Shown here in pieces: positions 1 through 7,479 of a stretch of DNA of 34,311 nucleotides; position 1 is the first letter of the stretch, and each line of letters begins with the position of its first letter. Below the pieces are notes generated by a model. That model searched no databases, was not told the DNA's origin, and saw only the letters and a program-made list of their open reading frames with translations. A program made the translations under genes and the position numbers. The stretch is from Myxococcaceae bacterium (GTDB lineage Bacteria; Myxococcota; Myxococcia; Myxococcales; Myxococcaceae): NCBI GenBank assembly GCA_019694575.1, contig JAIBBR010000050.1:1-34311 (forward strand), in the 5' to 3' direction.

Positions 1-26
1 CCATGCACTGGAGCGAATACAGGTGA
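1..26 (+). CDS. C-terminal end of an upstream gene (partial)
   Basis: Only the last seven codons (MHWSEYR) and a TGA at 24-26 are in the window. The stop overlaps the GTG start of the next gene by four bases (GTGA at 23-26). This is the same coupling seen at the next two gene junctions, so the cut gene is probably the previous member of the same operon. Too little is visible to name a family. Confidence 0.5.
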
Positions 27-1060
27 GTGCCCTCGCCCCGGTGCAGTGGGTGCGCCTCAACCCCTGGGTGCGCGTGCTTCGCCTGGAATACCAGGGCGAT
101 AATTTTCTCATTTGGTTCGGGGCCACTGCGTTGGCGGCAACGGCCAAAACTTTTCACTGCGGCTGGTTCTTGGTTGGGCTTGTGATGCTCGTCTTGGCGC
201 AAGCAGCGCTGGAACTGCTTGACGGGTACTACGATGATGCTCACGGCGCGCACGGGGTGAAACACCACAACGCTCCGCGGTGGACGGGAGGCAGCGGCGT
301 ACTGGCGGCAGGGCTCTTGTCGCCGACGTCAGTCAAAAAAGTCGCCTGGACCTGCGGCCTTTTGGCTACCGCGCTCTTCATTTGGGTAACGGCAGAACGA
401 ACAGGCTGGGCCGGGTTTGCAATAGGGCTTGCCGGCGCTGTCGCTGGAGCCGGTTGGGCCATGCCACCTTTGAAGCTGTCTTATCGGGGCTTGGGGGAAA
501 TCACGCAGGGCGTGGTTTTGGGGCCGCTCATGGCTGCGCAGGCGTGGACGATAGCCAGTGGCCATTTCGAGTGGAAAGCGCTTTTGGTGGGGCTGCCTTT
601 CGGTGCCTTGGAGCTCGCAATGGGGCTCCTCAACAACTTCATCGATCGCGAGAGCGACGCACGTGCTTCGAAAAAAAACTGGGTTGTTCGGCATGGAGCG
701 CAAGCGGGCGCCGTGGCACATGCGGCCGCGCTCACGCTGGGTTTTGCCTTCCACGCTTACTTGGTGTGGGTCGGAACACTGCCCATGCTGCTGGCCTGCT
801 GTCTGCTGCCGGCCACGCTGGCGTGGAACGCCTCTCGAAAAGTTTTCGCGGTGGTGCGGTCGCCGTCGGCAGAACAGGCGCAACGGCTGGCGGCAGAATT
901 TCCGACGTATGGGGTGGTGACGGCGTATGGGCTGACCTTCGTTTTCGCCTCTCTCGCATGGCTGTCGCAGCGCGAGCCAGAAATCAGCCTCTGGCTCGCG
1001 GTGGCATTCGCACTCTGCTACGCGCCGGTACTCGGAGTGCTCTGGGCGAGGCGAATATGA
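23..1060 (+). CDS. UbiA-superfamily prenyltransferase, MenA-like
   Basis: This is a polytopic membrane protein of 345 residues. UbiA enzymes transfer a polyprenyl chain to an aromatic or other acceptor using Mg2+ held by two Asp-rich motifs. Both are visible: D67-x3-D71 in LLDGYYDDAHG and D208-x3-D212 in NNFIDRESDARASKK. Between them GGSGVLAAGLLSP (about 89-101) resembles the GGSRVL.GL.SP stretch of MenA, so the MenA branch is the closest family by eye. The first motif has D67 where UbiA and MenA usually have Asn, so the acceptor may differ from dihydroxynaphthoate. The GTG start overlaps the preceding stop by four bases, and its own stop overlaps the downstream methyltransferase start (ATGA). 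The family is confident; the substrate is not. Confidence 0.85.
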   Translation: MSALAPVQWVRLNPWVRVLRLEYQGDNFLIWFGATALAATAKTFHCGWFLVGLVMLVLAQAALELLDGYYDDAHGAHGVKHHNAPRWTGGSGVLAAGLLSPTSVKKVAWTCGLLATALFIWVTAERTGWAGFAIGLAGAVAGAGWAMPPLKLSYRGLGEITQGVVLGPLMAAQAWTIASGHFEWKALLVGLPFGALELAMGLLNNFIDRESDARASKKNWVVRHGAQAGAVAHAAALTLGFAFHAYLVWVGTLPMLLACCLLPATLAWNASRKVFAVVRSPSAEQAQRLAAEFPTYGVVTAYGLTFVFASLAWLSQREPEISLWLAVAFALCYAPVLGVLWARRI

Positions 1061-1665
1061 GCTCTGTCTACGAACGAAGTGCTCCTGTCTATAACGCCGT
1101 CTCGCGGTTGCTTGTCTTCGAGCGAAAGCTGCGAAATGCGGCCGCCCAAGCCCTCGGAGCTCCGGAACGGGTGCTCGATGTCGGCTGTGGAACCGGTTTT
1201 CAGTTCGCCCATTTGCCGGCGTCGACGCGTCACGTGATTGGCGTCGATATCAGCCCAAGTTCTCTGGCGGTGGCGCACCAAGTGGCCGCCAAACGCGGGC
1301 TGGCCTTCATCGGCATCGTGGGTGACATGGCAGACACCATTTTACCGGCCCATTCGTTCGATGCCGCTATCGGGGTATTCTCAATGAGCGTCATTCCCCG
1401 ATGGGAAATGGCGCTCACCCGTTGCGTGAAAGCCGTAAAGCCGGGTGGAAAAATCGTTCTTCTGGAACAAGAGCGGGTAACGCGGGGAACAGCACGGCTT
1501 TTCAACCCCCTCGCCCAAGTCGTCAACCAATTGCTCGGGGCCGATAACACGCGCAGCTATGGTCCCACCCTCGAAGCCATGGGGTGTTCCGTCGAGAAAC
1601 ACCCGGCCTGGGGTGGTTTGTACGCGCTTACTGTTGCGGTGAAACCAAAGGCAGCAGCTCGATGA
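1057..1665 (+). CDS. SAM-dependent class I methyltransferase (UbiE/MenG-like)
   Basis: This is a soluble protein of 202 residues. The SAM-binding motif I VLDVGCGTGFQF lies at about 39-50, followed by an acidic motif II (VIGVDIS) and a post-I region with GDMAD. The C-terminal half has VKPGGKIVLLEQE, typical of class I methyltransferases. The N-terminal YERSAPVYNAVSRLL resembles the UbiE/MenG start (YD..A..Y...). The frame is open well upstream, but ATG at 1057 overlaps the prenyltransferase TGA as ATGA, so I start there. Position between a UbiA-type prenyltransferase and a diiron protein suggests methylation of a prenylated ring. Other small-molecule substrates cannot be excluded from sequence. 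Confidence 0.8.
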   Translation: MSSVYERSAPVYNAVSRLLVFERKLRNAAAQALGAPERVLDVGCGTGFQFAHLPASTRHVIGVDISPSSLAVAHQVAAKRGLAFIGIVGDMADTILPAHSFDAAIGVFSMSVIPRWEMALTRCVKAVKPGGKIVLLEQERVTRGTARLFNPLAQVVNQLLGADNTRSYGPTLEAMGCSVEKHPAWGGLYALTVAVKPKAAAR

Positions 1666-2378
1666 ACCCAGTCGCGCTCAAGTACACCGACGGGGTTCGA
1701 CGTCGCCACGGTGAGCCCGACTGGACAAAGCCCTGTTTCCCTCAGCGAGACGAGCGGCTGGCGAAATGGCGCGCAGCCCAAGCCATGCCGACTGTCTCCA
1801 CACCGCCCGAGAGGGGGAGTCGACTCTCGCTGTGGACAGAATGCTTGGCCAAAATTCGGAGCGCCGAGCGCTTCGCCGTCGAGCAGGGGTTTTCTGGAAA
1901 CGACCCCGTACTCAAATTGCTGGAGTTAGAAGAGCGTTACCACAGCGACCTGCTCGGAGAAGTTCTCCAGCAGCTCGGAGCAGCGCCCCTTTTGCGCCGG
2001 CCTTCTGTCCTCACGCGGGTTCTGTTTTGGGCGATGAGCGCCCTTCCCGCGGCGCTGCACCAGATTGAAGTTTATCTGGGCGAGCGCGTTGGGCTGGCGG
2101 TCTTTCTTTTTCTGCGCGCGCAATTGCCGAGCGTGGCGTCACCCACTCACCTGCCCTTTCTCGAATTGCTCTTCGACGACGTGATTGCCGATGAAGAAGC
2201 CCACGTCTGGTACGCCCAGGCGCTCCTTTCCACAAGGCAGCTCGCTGTCGCCAAATGGCTTCTGCCACTCACCCGCTGGGCTGTGACGCAAGAGCTACCC
2301 GAGCTTCAAGCGTTGGCGGGCAAAAAGGGTATTCAATTCATGCTCGCGCAGCTTGAAAGCGCCAACGACACGGTTTGA
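1662..2378 (+). CDS. Ferritin-like diiron carboxylate protein
   Basis: This is a 238-residue protein starting at an ATG that overlaps the methyltransferase stop (ATGA at 1662-1665). It carries two ExxH motifs, E91-R-Y-H94 in ELEERYHSDLL and E178-E-A-H181 in DEEAHVWYA. Acidic residues sit in the helices before each: E60/E69 before the first, E136/E141 before the second. This E..ExxH..E..ExxH layout is the ferritin-like diiron pattern, also used by the Coq7 quinone hydroxylase and the MiaE tRNA hydroxylase. Given the UbiA-like and UbiE-like neighbours, a ring hydroxylase in the same pathway is an attractive inference. I cannot assign it to Coq7 by eye, and the 50-residue N-terminal extension is unexplained. 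Confidence 0.65.
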   Translation: MNPVALKYTDGVRRRHGEPDWTKPCFPQRDERLAKWRAAQAMPTVSTPPERGSRLSLWTECLAKIRSAERFAVEQGFSGNDPVLKLLELEERYHSDLLGEVLQQLGAAPLLRRPSVLTRVLFWAMSALPAALHQIEVYLGERVGLAVFLFLRAQLPSVASPTHLPFLELLFDDVIADEEAHVWYAQALLSTRQLAVAKWLLPLTRWAVTQELPELQALAGKKGIQFMLAQLESANDTV

Positions 2379-2413
2379 CGCCAGCTTCTCACGCGCTCTA
2401 AACGCCACAACGC

Positions 2414-3622
2414 GTGAACGTGAAATTCGTCAGGTGGTCGACCCTCACCGCGCTCGTGGTGTGTACTGCGGCAGGGGGCCAAGTACATGCCCCCACCGCT
2501 GGCGCTCCTTCTGACGAGCCCACGCCGAGCAAAGCCACAGGTGAAATTGCCCACAGCGAAGAAAAAGACACGCCGCCCAAACTCAAAGGTTTCGATGTCG
2601 AGCTGACGCTGTTCGATTCTTCGGGCGTTTACTTCGCCGCCGAAGCCTACACGCAGACGCTCTCGCTCGAAATCACGCCGTCGTACGCGTTCGGCAAGCA
2701 GTGGTTCAAAGGCAGTTGGGGCGAAAAACTGTCGGCCAGCGTGCGCCTGCCGATTGAAGCCGAGCTCACCGGAAACGACCCTCGCTTTCGCGGGCGTTCC
2801 TTCGCTTCACCTTCACTCTTCGATTTTCCTGAGCAGGTGGTGATTGACGAAAACTCAGAGGTCACCACGTCGGGCAGCGTCGAAGGGCTGGCGCACCAAC
2901 CCGTGCTCTTAGGAGACCTGTGGCTCGGCGTTTCACACAACAAGCTCTACGTCATTCCCAAGCTCGAGGTAACGCTGGCCGCCAACATGCGGGCGGTCAT
3001 TCCCACTTCAGTCGCCAGCCGCAACTCAGGCCTCATCACCACACTTTCGCTGGGTCTGTCGGCAGAACGCGAATTCGGCCCCCTCACCTTGAGCTACGTC
3101 TTTCGGCCCGCGAAATATTTCTATTCGCGCAGCTCGCCCGCTCTCATTCCTCTCACCGAAACCGTGCAGGTCAACGGCCGCGAGACGACGCTGTGGCGCC
3201 CCGATTCAACCGGCAACACCAACCCCCACTTCGGCCTTTCACATGCAGTGGAGCTGTCGGCGAAATTGCCGCTCGGCTTTTCATTGAGCGCGTCGTACGT
3301 GCTGACGCAAGTGGCTCCGTTACCGCTGAGCGGTTGCGCGGTCGAAGGCATACCCACCGCTGACGTGTGCCGCGACGGGCCACTGGTGAGCGATTTGCGT
3401 GGCAGCGCCTGGCGTGAAGACCACTGGTTTTCAGCCCAAGCTGACCTCGAATTGAAAGCCTTCACCGTCTCGCTCGGGGTCTCGACTTACCGGCCGCTGC
3501 GTGACACCAACGGCTCAGTCTCACAACCATTCTGGTCTGCCAACCGCAACAATTACACCACCGTATTTCTCTCTGTCGCCACCAGCCTGTCGCAAGTGGC
3601 CGAGCTGTACGACCCGCCTTGA
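2414..3622 (+). CDS. Secreted outer-membrane beta-barrel-like protein
   Basis: This is a 402-residue protein with a GTG start and an N-terminal signal peptide (WSTLTALVVCTAAGG). A short Pro/Glu-rich linker follows, then a long stretch of alternating hydrophobic residues typical of transmembrane beta-strands, for example LSASVRLPIEAEL, LEVTLAANMRAVI, LTTLSLGLSAE and FSLSASYVL. No catalytic motif is visible. The single Cys pair (about 300-315, GCAVEG and DVCRDG) may form a disulfide in an external loop. The gene ends 14 bases before the metalloprotease start, so the two are very likely co-transcribed. It could be a surface partner or export path for the protease, but that is inference from adjacency only. 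Confidence 0.6.
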   Translation: MNVKFVRWSTLTALVVCTAAGGQVHAPTAGAPSDEPTPSKATGEIAHSEEKDTPPKLKGFDVELTLFDSSGVYFAAEAYTQTLSLEITPSYAFGKQWFKGSWGEKLSASVRLPIEAELTGNDPRFRGRSFASPSLFDFPEQVVIDENSEVTTSGSVEGLAHQPVLLGDLWLGVSHNKLYVIPKLEVTLAANMRAVIPTSVASRNSGLITTLSLGLSAEREFGPLTLSYVFRPAKYFYSRSSPALIPLTETVQVNGRETTLWRPDSTGNTNPHFGLSHAVELSAKLPLGFSLSASYVLTQVAPLPLSGCAVEGIPTADVCRDGPLVSDLRGSAWREDHWFSAQADLELKAFTVSLGVSTYRPLRDTNGSVSQPFWSANRNNYTTVFLSVATSLSQVAELYDPP

Positions 3623-3636
3623 GAAAGAAGCAACTT

Positions 3637-6600
3637 ATGCGTTCCCTTCTCTTTCCACGCCTCGCTTACCTCGCGCTCGCCGCGGTCTGCTTCGCCTGTG
3701 GAGGCCCCACTCACCCCCGCAACACCTTGCAGGTCGACGCCATCGCCAAGAGCGACCTCAACGGCGAGTGGTACTACCGGCAAACCGTGGTGGGCGTGCC
3801 CTTCAGCACCGGCTTCACCTTCGTCGGAGAGCAGGGCGACAACGAGATGGAAAAAATCGTGTGGGACATTCAAGAAGATGTCCTCACCGCGCGGCGCGCT
3901 TACGAATATGTGCGGGGCAGCGAAGCGGGCGAGCCGCACCAAGTCTCAGGCTCCGAAGAGAAATACCAAGGCGCGCCGGTGGCCGCGTTTCGCATCAAGA
4001 GCCACTTCGACATCATTCGCGAATACAACACGTCGACCGGTGAAGAATACGACAAGCTGATTGAGAGCGAAGAGCGCAAGTGGTTCGAGCGCCAATTCAT
4101 TCGCGTCAATTGGGCCGAGAACCTGGTCACCAACTTCAACTTTTTGGCTGACTACAACACCGGTTCGGTCACGCCCATTAAGCAAGACCCGGTGCCGTAC
4201 TACATTTCTGACCCCACCGACCCCGACGCGTTTCGTTTGGAGCGCGATTCGTCGACCGAGCCCGCCAACTACATGGAGCTGACGCAGAAGCTGGTGGCGT
4301 CTCCCGAAATGGTGACCTTCGAAGACGGCACCTCGTGGCCATTGTGCTTTTTGGAGTACGCCACCCAAGACTGCGCCAGCCAAGAAATCAAAGTGCGCAA
4401 CAGCTTTCGCCGTGTCACCCCGCGTGACTTCGACCCCACTGCGTACGACGACCATTCGATGGAACGCTTCGGCTACTTCACCACCGAGCGCAAGAGCTAC
4501 AACCGCCAGTACGGCGTGACTGAGCCGGGCCGCGTGCGTTTGCTCAACCGTCACAACGTGTGGCGCAAGTCGTTGTCGACGCAAGCTTGCGTCAAAGACG
4601 CTGACTGTGGAACAGCCGCTCCCGGCGTGCGCTGCATTACCGAGCTGCCTGATGCACCGGTTGACGCCAGCGGCGCGGTGACCGGCACCTGCTCGTTGGC
4701 GTACGCGGTGCGCAATTTAGAAAACCCGGCCGATACAAACAGCCGAGACTTGGGTCCAGCGCCCATCGTTTATTACGTGAACGACACCTTCCCCGCTGAC
4801 TTGAAGGGCATGGCTGCCGAACTGGGCCGGCAATACAACGAGGTGTTTCGTAACATCGTCAAGACGGCGTCGGGCAAAGAGCCCACCTCGCCCACCTTCG
4901 TGGTGTGCCCCAATAACCCGGTACAAGCGGGCGACCCCGAGGTGTGTGGCAGCCCCGGCACCCACCCGCGCATCGGCGACATTCGTTTCAACATGCTCTA
5001 TTGGATAGACGACCCCACCAGCGCGGGGCTTTTGGGGTACGGGCCAAACTCCAACGACCCCGAGACGGGCGAAACCATCGCCGCCACCGCGTTCATTTAT
5101 GGCGCTGAAGTCGACCTCTATGCCGCTTACGCGCGCGACTTGGTGCGCTTGGTGAATGGCGAAATGTCACCCGACCAATTCATCGGCGGCGTCAACGTGC
5201 GCGACTGGGTAGCAGGCAACGCGTTTGGCGCCAAAGCCAAAACCGCGACGCAAGCCGAAGTCGAAGCGGCACAAGCGCACATGCAAACTGACTGGGTGAA
5301 AGGCCTGCCCAAAACGCCGCAGGTGAAGAAAGGCACTGTGAAAGCGCTGCGCGAAATGGTGCGCACCCGCGGACAAGCGCTCGCCCGCTCCCCGATGCTG
5401 GCGGGGCAGCCCGGCATGTCGGCGCAACGTCTGTCGCGGCTCAACGGCACCGACGTCGAGCGCAAGCTGCTCACGCCCGACGTGTTGATGGCACGGGGCA
5501 TCAACCCCCGCAGCACGCTCGGTACGCTCGACATCAGTAAGGTGCGCCCACTGCAGTTGGTGAGCTCGGCGCGTTCAAAGCACTTGCGGCTGCAACGGCA
5601 ACATTTGTCAGCGCATACCGTCGACATGGCTGCCACGCTCGATGACACCGTGGTGGGCTTCGCACTCGCGCAGAAGGGCCAAAACCCGCAAGCCGTGTGG
5701 AAACGCATTCGTGAGCTGGTGTTTCTTTCTACCGCGCTGCACGAAGTCGGCCACACGCTGGGCCTGCGCCACAACTTCGCGGGTTCTTATGACCCGATGA
5801 ACTACCCCAAACAATATTGGGACCTGCGCACCGCCAACGGCACCAAGACGCCCAAGCAACGCTACCTGGAGCCCGAGTCACCAGCTGAAATCAGCGGCAT
5901 CGCTTTGCCCGGAGGGCTGCGCGCAGGCATTTCTGAATTCATGCAATCGTCGGTGATGGACTACGGCGCCAACTTCAATTCAGACATTCAAGGCCTGGGT
6001 AAGTACGACAAGGCGGCGCTCAAGTTCGGCTATGGAAACGTGGTCGAAGTTTTCAACACCACGCGAGACACCTATTTCATTGGCGCGCTGCAGGCGGGTG
6101 TCACCTATGGCGAAACCTTGCCGGTGATGGTCGACTGCTCCGGCCAAAATTACGTCAGCTCGCACTACACGTCGCTGCCCGCCCAGGTCGATTTAGAATC
6201 TCGCTCCGACGTGCCTTATGCGTCGATTCGCAGCGAAGTGCTGCGGCCCGACTGCGAGTATGCCGACCCCGTGCTGGTCGACGCCAACAAACGGGTGATG
6301 GTGCCGTACAAGTTCTGTTCTGACGAGTTCGAGGGTGTTTCCACCGGGTGCGAAGCCTTCGACCGCGGCGCCGATGTTTACGAAGTGGCCTCGAATGCGA
6401 TGACCACGTACCGAAACTATTACGTGTTCGACGCTTTTCGACGGCAGCGCCTGGGCTTCGACCCCGAGGCCTATTGGGACCGCGTCTATTCGCGCTACCT
6501 CAACACCTTGCGTAACCAGATGCAGTTTTATGTGCTCGACCGCTCGTTCTACGACGACGCTGACCCCTCGTTCTGGACCGACCCCAACGGTTACGGCCCG

Positions 6601-7464
6601 TACACGCTGGCGGTGTCGCAGGGCTTCGACTTCTTGGGAGACATGCTGATGACACCCGAGCCCGGGCCGTACCAAAAATACATCGGAGACGACGGCCGCA
6701 GCGCGTTCTACATGGACGAGTACAGTTCTGACCCGCCCGCGTTTTCTTTGAGCATCGGTGAAGCGCGTTACTTCGAAACCAGCTGGGACTACGACTCGGG
6801 TTACTACTGGTACGACCAAGTGCGAAACGTGGGTAGCTTCATCGACAAAGTGTCAGCGATTGCCGCCATCACCGACCCCGAGACGTACTTCGTCGGCAAA
6901 GACACCGCGGCTGACGAGCGGCAGTACGCCATTAATTACTTCCGGCTTTACCCGGAGCAGACGCTCAATGTGTTTTCGGCCGCGCTCACCGACCGGTGGG
7001 ACAAGCTGGCCCCATTGTGGACCGGCAGCCGCTTCGTGAAGCGCCCCATTTCAGGACCCATCGGAGCGCCGGCCGCGGGTGAGTACCCCGTCGACCCACA
7101 GCTCGACTTCACCGTGCAGCTGTGGATGGCGAGCTTGGGTAACGCGCTTATTCCCGCCACGTTCGACCCAACCTATTCTGATTCAGCGCGGCTGTGGCTC
7201 GCGGGTAACGGCGCGCAGATTTCGCCCACCTTACCCACCGTTACGTTTGAAGACCCATTCAGCGGCAAGACGTACACCGCCGTCTCATACAAGCAGGGCA
7301 GCAACGAAAACGGCATCGCAGCGCGCATGGTGGCCCGCGCCAATGAGCTCAAGGGGCGTCTCGACGCGATGGACCCAGCAACGACGACAGCGCTCAAGAG
7401 CTACATCGAGTTGCTCGAGTCGCAGCGTTCAATCAGCGCGGTGTACGCCGACCCGGTGCAATAA
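3637..7464 (+). CDS. Large metzincin-type zinc metalloprotease, probable lipoprotein
   Basis: This is a 1275-residue protein. The frame is open from a TTG at 3619, but the ATG at 3637 follows AGAAAGAAG at a good distance and begins a clean signal peptide (MRSLLFPRLAYLALAAVC) ending FAC-GG, which suggests a lipoprotein. The zinc site HEVGHTLGLRH gives ligands H702, H706 and H712 and catalytic E703. The Met-turn SSVMDY follows with M774. Together these define a metzincin. The architecture resembles large bacterial proteases of the DUF5117/DUF4953 type, but I cannot confirm those domains by eye. A Cys-rich insert (about 315-352, C..DADC..C...C) resembles inserts in myxobacterial secreted proteins. 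The C-terminal 400 residues are rich in Tyr and Asp and unassigned. Confidence 0.8.
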   Translation: MRSLLFPRLAYLALAAVCFACGGPTHPRNTLQVDAIAKSDLNGEWYYRQTVVGVPFSTGFTFVGEQGDNEMEKIVWDIQEDVLTARRAYEYVRGSEAGEPHQVSGSEEKYQGAPVAAFRIKSHFDIIREYNTSTGEEYDKLIESEERKWFERQFIRVNWAENLVTNFNFLADYNTGSVTPIKQDPVPYYISDPTDPDAFRLERDSSTEPANYMELTQKLVASPEMVTFEDGTSWPLCFLEYATQDCASQEIKVRNSFRRVTPRDFDPTAYDDHSMERFGYFTTERKSYNRQYGVTEPGRVRLLNRHNVWRKSLSTQACVKDADCGTAAPGVRCITELPDAPVDASGAVTGTCSLAYAVRNLENPADTNSRDLGPAPIVYYVNDTFPADLKGMAAELGRQYNEVFRNIVKTASGKEPTSPTFVVCPNNPVQAGDPEVCGSPGTHPRIGDIRFNMLYWIDDPTSAGLLGYGPNSNDPETGETIAATAFIYGAEVDLYAAYARDLVRLVNGEMSPDQFIGGVNVRDWVAGNAFGAKAKTATQAEVEAAQAHMQTDWVKGLPKTPQVKKGTVKALREMVRTRGQALARSPMLAGQPGMSAQRLSRLNGTDVERKLLTPDVLMARGINPRSTLGTLDISKVRPLQLVSSARSKHLRLQRQHLSAHTVDMAATLDDTVVGFALAQKGQNPQAVWKRIRELVFLSTALHEVGHTLGLRHNFAGSYDPMNYPKQYWDLRTANGTKTPKQRYLEPESPAEISGIALPGGLRAGISEFMQSSVMDYGANFNSDIQGLGKYDKAALKFGYGNVVEVFNTTRDTYFIGALQAGVTYGETLPVMVDCSGQNYVSSHYTSLPAQVDLESRSDVPYASIRSEVLRPDCEYADPVLVDANKRVMVPYKFCSDEFEGVSTGCEAFDRGADVYEVASNAMTTYRNYYVFDAFRRQRLGFDPEAYWDRVYSRYLNTLRNQMQFYVLDRSFYDDADPSFWTDPNGYGPYTLAVSQGFDFLGDMLMTPEPGPYQKYIGDDGRSAFYMDEYSSDPPAFSLSIGEARYFETSWDYDSGYYWYDQVRNVGSFIDKVSAIAAITDPETYFVGKDTAADERQYAINYFRLYPEQTLNVFSAALTDRWDKLAPLWTGSRFVKRPISGPIGAPAAGEYPVDPQLDFTVQLWMASLGNALIPATFDPTYSDSARLWLAGNGAQISPTLPTVTFEDPFSGKTYTAVSYKQGSNENGIAARMVARANELKGRLDAMDPATTTALKSYIELLESQRSISAVYADPVQ

Positions 7465-7478
7465 ACAGGTAAACAGGT
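7463..7478 (+). repeat. 8-bp tandem duplication after the protease stop
   Basis: AAACAGGT occurs twice in direct tandem, starting inside the TAA stop of the metalloprotease gene. It fills the 15-base gap between that gene and the convergent kefC stop. No terminator hairpin is visible in this gap. Confidence 0.7.
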
Positions 7479-7479
7479 G

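Noticed and set aside
280-1056. Extended N-terminus for the methyltransferase
   Set aside because: This part overlaps the prenyltransferase in another frame, is Arg/Gly-rich nonsense in composition, and the ATGA overlap at 1057 gives a normal family start.
2389-2416. CACGCG/CGCGTG hairpin as a terminator before the barrel gene at 2414
   Set aside because: The stem is six pairs with a 15-base loop, no T-tract follows, and it runs into the start codon.
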